5,904 nucleotides of DNA from Planctomycetaceae bacterium (GTDB taxonomy: Bacteria > Planctomycetota > Planctomycetia > Pirellulales > Thermoguttaceae). The DNA lies in NCBI GenBank assembly GCA_031283515.1, contig JAITBS010000548.1, positions 1 through 5,904 of the forward strand. Direction: 5' to 3'. A program made the translations under genes and the position numbers. Below, piece by piece: positions 5,204 to 5,904 of the stretch. Below the pieces are notes generated by a model, which had not been told where the DNA came from, ran no database searches, and saw only the letters and a list, made by a program, of their open reading frames with translations. The number at the start of each line of letters is the position of its first letter. The stretch's first letter is position 1.

Positions 5204-5755
5204 ATGTTGACGGTTTGTCCTACAATTGAGGTGGTTGATGAACACGATTTGAATACGGGGTTGGACGAATCTATTCGTGAACTTTTGCAGGCTTGTTTTC
5301 CAGACTGGGCGGATATTTTCCAAAATTACCGGATGTGGCACAGCACAAGACCAATTTATTCAGTAATTGCGCGTGATGCCGATAAGGTGATAGGTCATAT
5401 TGCGGCGGTGGTTCGGACCATTACAACGACATGGAATTTCCGTTATAATGTTATCAGTATTCAGGGAGTTTGTGTTGCGCCGGATTCACGTCATGTTGGT
5501 CTTGCTCATCAAATGCTCCATGCGGCTCTTAATGAGGCAATACCGCGAGGTTTTCTTTTTGCAATTTTGTATTGTAAAGAATTTCTGGTACCATTTTACA
5601 CTTCTCAAGGTTGGAAACTTGCGGACGATTCGATTGTAATGTGGAACCAACGTGATTTACCGATTTCCATGCGTAGTAATTGCCCAATGTATTATGAACT
5701 GAGCGATGTTCCTCTTCCAGAAGGTCCTTTGGATGTTCACAGTCCTACTTGGTGA
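5204..5755 (+). CDS. GNAT family N-acetyltransferase
   Basis: A 183-residue protein with a GNAT fold. The N-terminal helix region carries IRELLQACFPDW (24-35). The acetyl-CoA site is the beta4-motif A segment GVCVAPDSRHVGLAHQMLH (88-106), with the R-x-x-G-L pyrophosphate loop at Arg96-Gly99. The C-terminal part has FYTSQGW (131-137), the usual aromatic-x-x-x-Gly-aromatic motif B. The C-terminus LPEGPLDVHSPTW (171-183) recalls planctomycete GNATs, and faintly NodA, that end in a similar P.G.(I/L)D...W pattern; the acceptor substrate is unknown. The ATG at 5204 is chosen because family similarity starts here. An in-frame TTG at 5156 would add 16 residues but has no usable ribosome site. The gap of 97 nt from murB has only a weak hairpin (AACC/GGTT, 5144-5157) before a T run at 5161-5167, so co-transcription is undecided. 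Confidence 0.85.
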   Translation: MLTVCPTIEVVDEHDLNTGLDESIRELLQACFPDWADIFQNYRMWHSTRPIYSVIARDADKVIGHIAAVVRTITTTWNFRYNVISIQGVCVAPDSRHVGLAHQMLHAALNEAIPRGFLFAILYCKEFLVPFYTSQGWKLADDSIVMWNQRDLPISMRSNCPMYYELSDVPLPEGPLDVHSPTW

Positions 5756-5786
5756 CGGGTGAAAATAAAATGGAAGTAATATAGAA

Positions 5787-5904
5787 GTGGAATTTTTGTT
5801 TTTCGATTTTCACCCCAAAGGGGTGCGATTTTCATAACCGCAGGTCATCGACCTGCGGACTCGTACAACGAACAAACCTCTGTCTGAAAGACAGAATTTT
5901 AATC
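5787..5904 (+). repeat. Element C: second copy of the left half of element B, cut by the window end
   Basis: From 5791 the sequence follows element B from 2228 almost base for base. Its hairpins are at 5811-5825 (CACCCC/GGGGTG, loop AAA), 5838-5858 (CCGCAGGTC/GACCTGCGG) and 5879-5895 (TCTGTCT/AGACAGA). The end motif AGTGGAATTTTT starts at 5787. Between the second and third hairpins both copies have exactly 20 nt, but with different sequence. The right half should lie beyond 5904. Confidence 0.9.

Noticed and set aside
5113..5782. TGGAAGTA words on either side of the GNAT gene (5121-5128 and 5771-5778) as flanking repeats of a transferred gene
   Set aside because: Only 8 nt match within AT-rich DNA and no longer repeat or transposase is seen, so chance is sufficient.

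Overview
The window looks like a chromosomal segment from a member of the Planctomycetota. Two genes carry that call. The first is a DUF1559 pseudopilin-like protein with a type IV prepilin N-terminus and a C-terminal H-x9-DG motif, a family greatly expanded in planctomycetes. The second is a very short sigma-70 region-2 protein of a kind I associate with the same phylum. By eye the DNA is AT-leaning, roughly 40 % G+C, which is low for the phylum. Most genes are housekeeping, and no phage, plasmid, CRISPR, rRNA or tRNA gene is visible.

Layout. 43-1152 (+) is the DUF1559 protein. 1153-1623 is non-coding and holds a 230-nt imperfect inverted repeat (element A) and a terminator for the next gene. 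1624-2088 (-) is rpiB. 2089-2641 is a 553-nt non-coding stretch with a heptanucleotide repeat array, a palindromic mosaic of small hairpins (element B), and a structured leader before rplT. 2642-3001 (+) is rplT with a good intrinsic terminator. Converging on it is the short sigma-like gene at 3079-3420 (-). 3421-3688 is a divergent intergenic region with a good promoter candidate for greA. greA (3725-4204) and murB (4210-5106) lie 5 nt apart and are very likely co-transcribed. A GNAT acetyltransferase follows at 5204-5755 after a 97-nt gap. The window ends inside a second copy of the element B hairpin series (element C).

Function. The genes do not form one pathway. rplT (large-subunit ribosomal protein bL20), greA (transcript-cleavage factor), murB (peptidoglycan precursor synthesis) and rpiB (pentose phosphate pathway) are core functions. 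The DUF1559 protein is probably a surface or pseudopilus protein. The sigma-like protein is probably regulatory.

The most unusual content is the intergenic repeat system. Elements A, B and C share an end motif close to ATCAGYGGAAWTTTTT that always reads inward. They carry families of small perfect hairpins and, in A and beside rpiB, arrays of a 7-nt unit (AGTKRAT) ending in a GTGTCGCAnnCGG tag. They look like REP/MITE-type non-autonomous elements, but no transposase is present, so mobility is inference. The other notable point is MurB, where the residue at the usual catalytic Ser/Cys position reads as Tyr.
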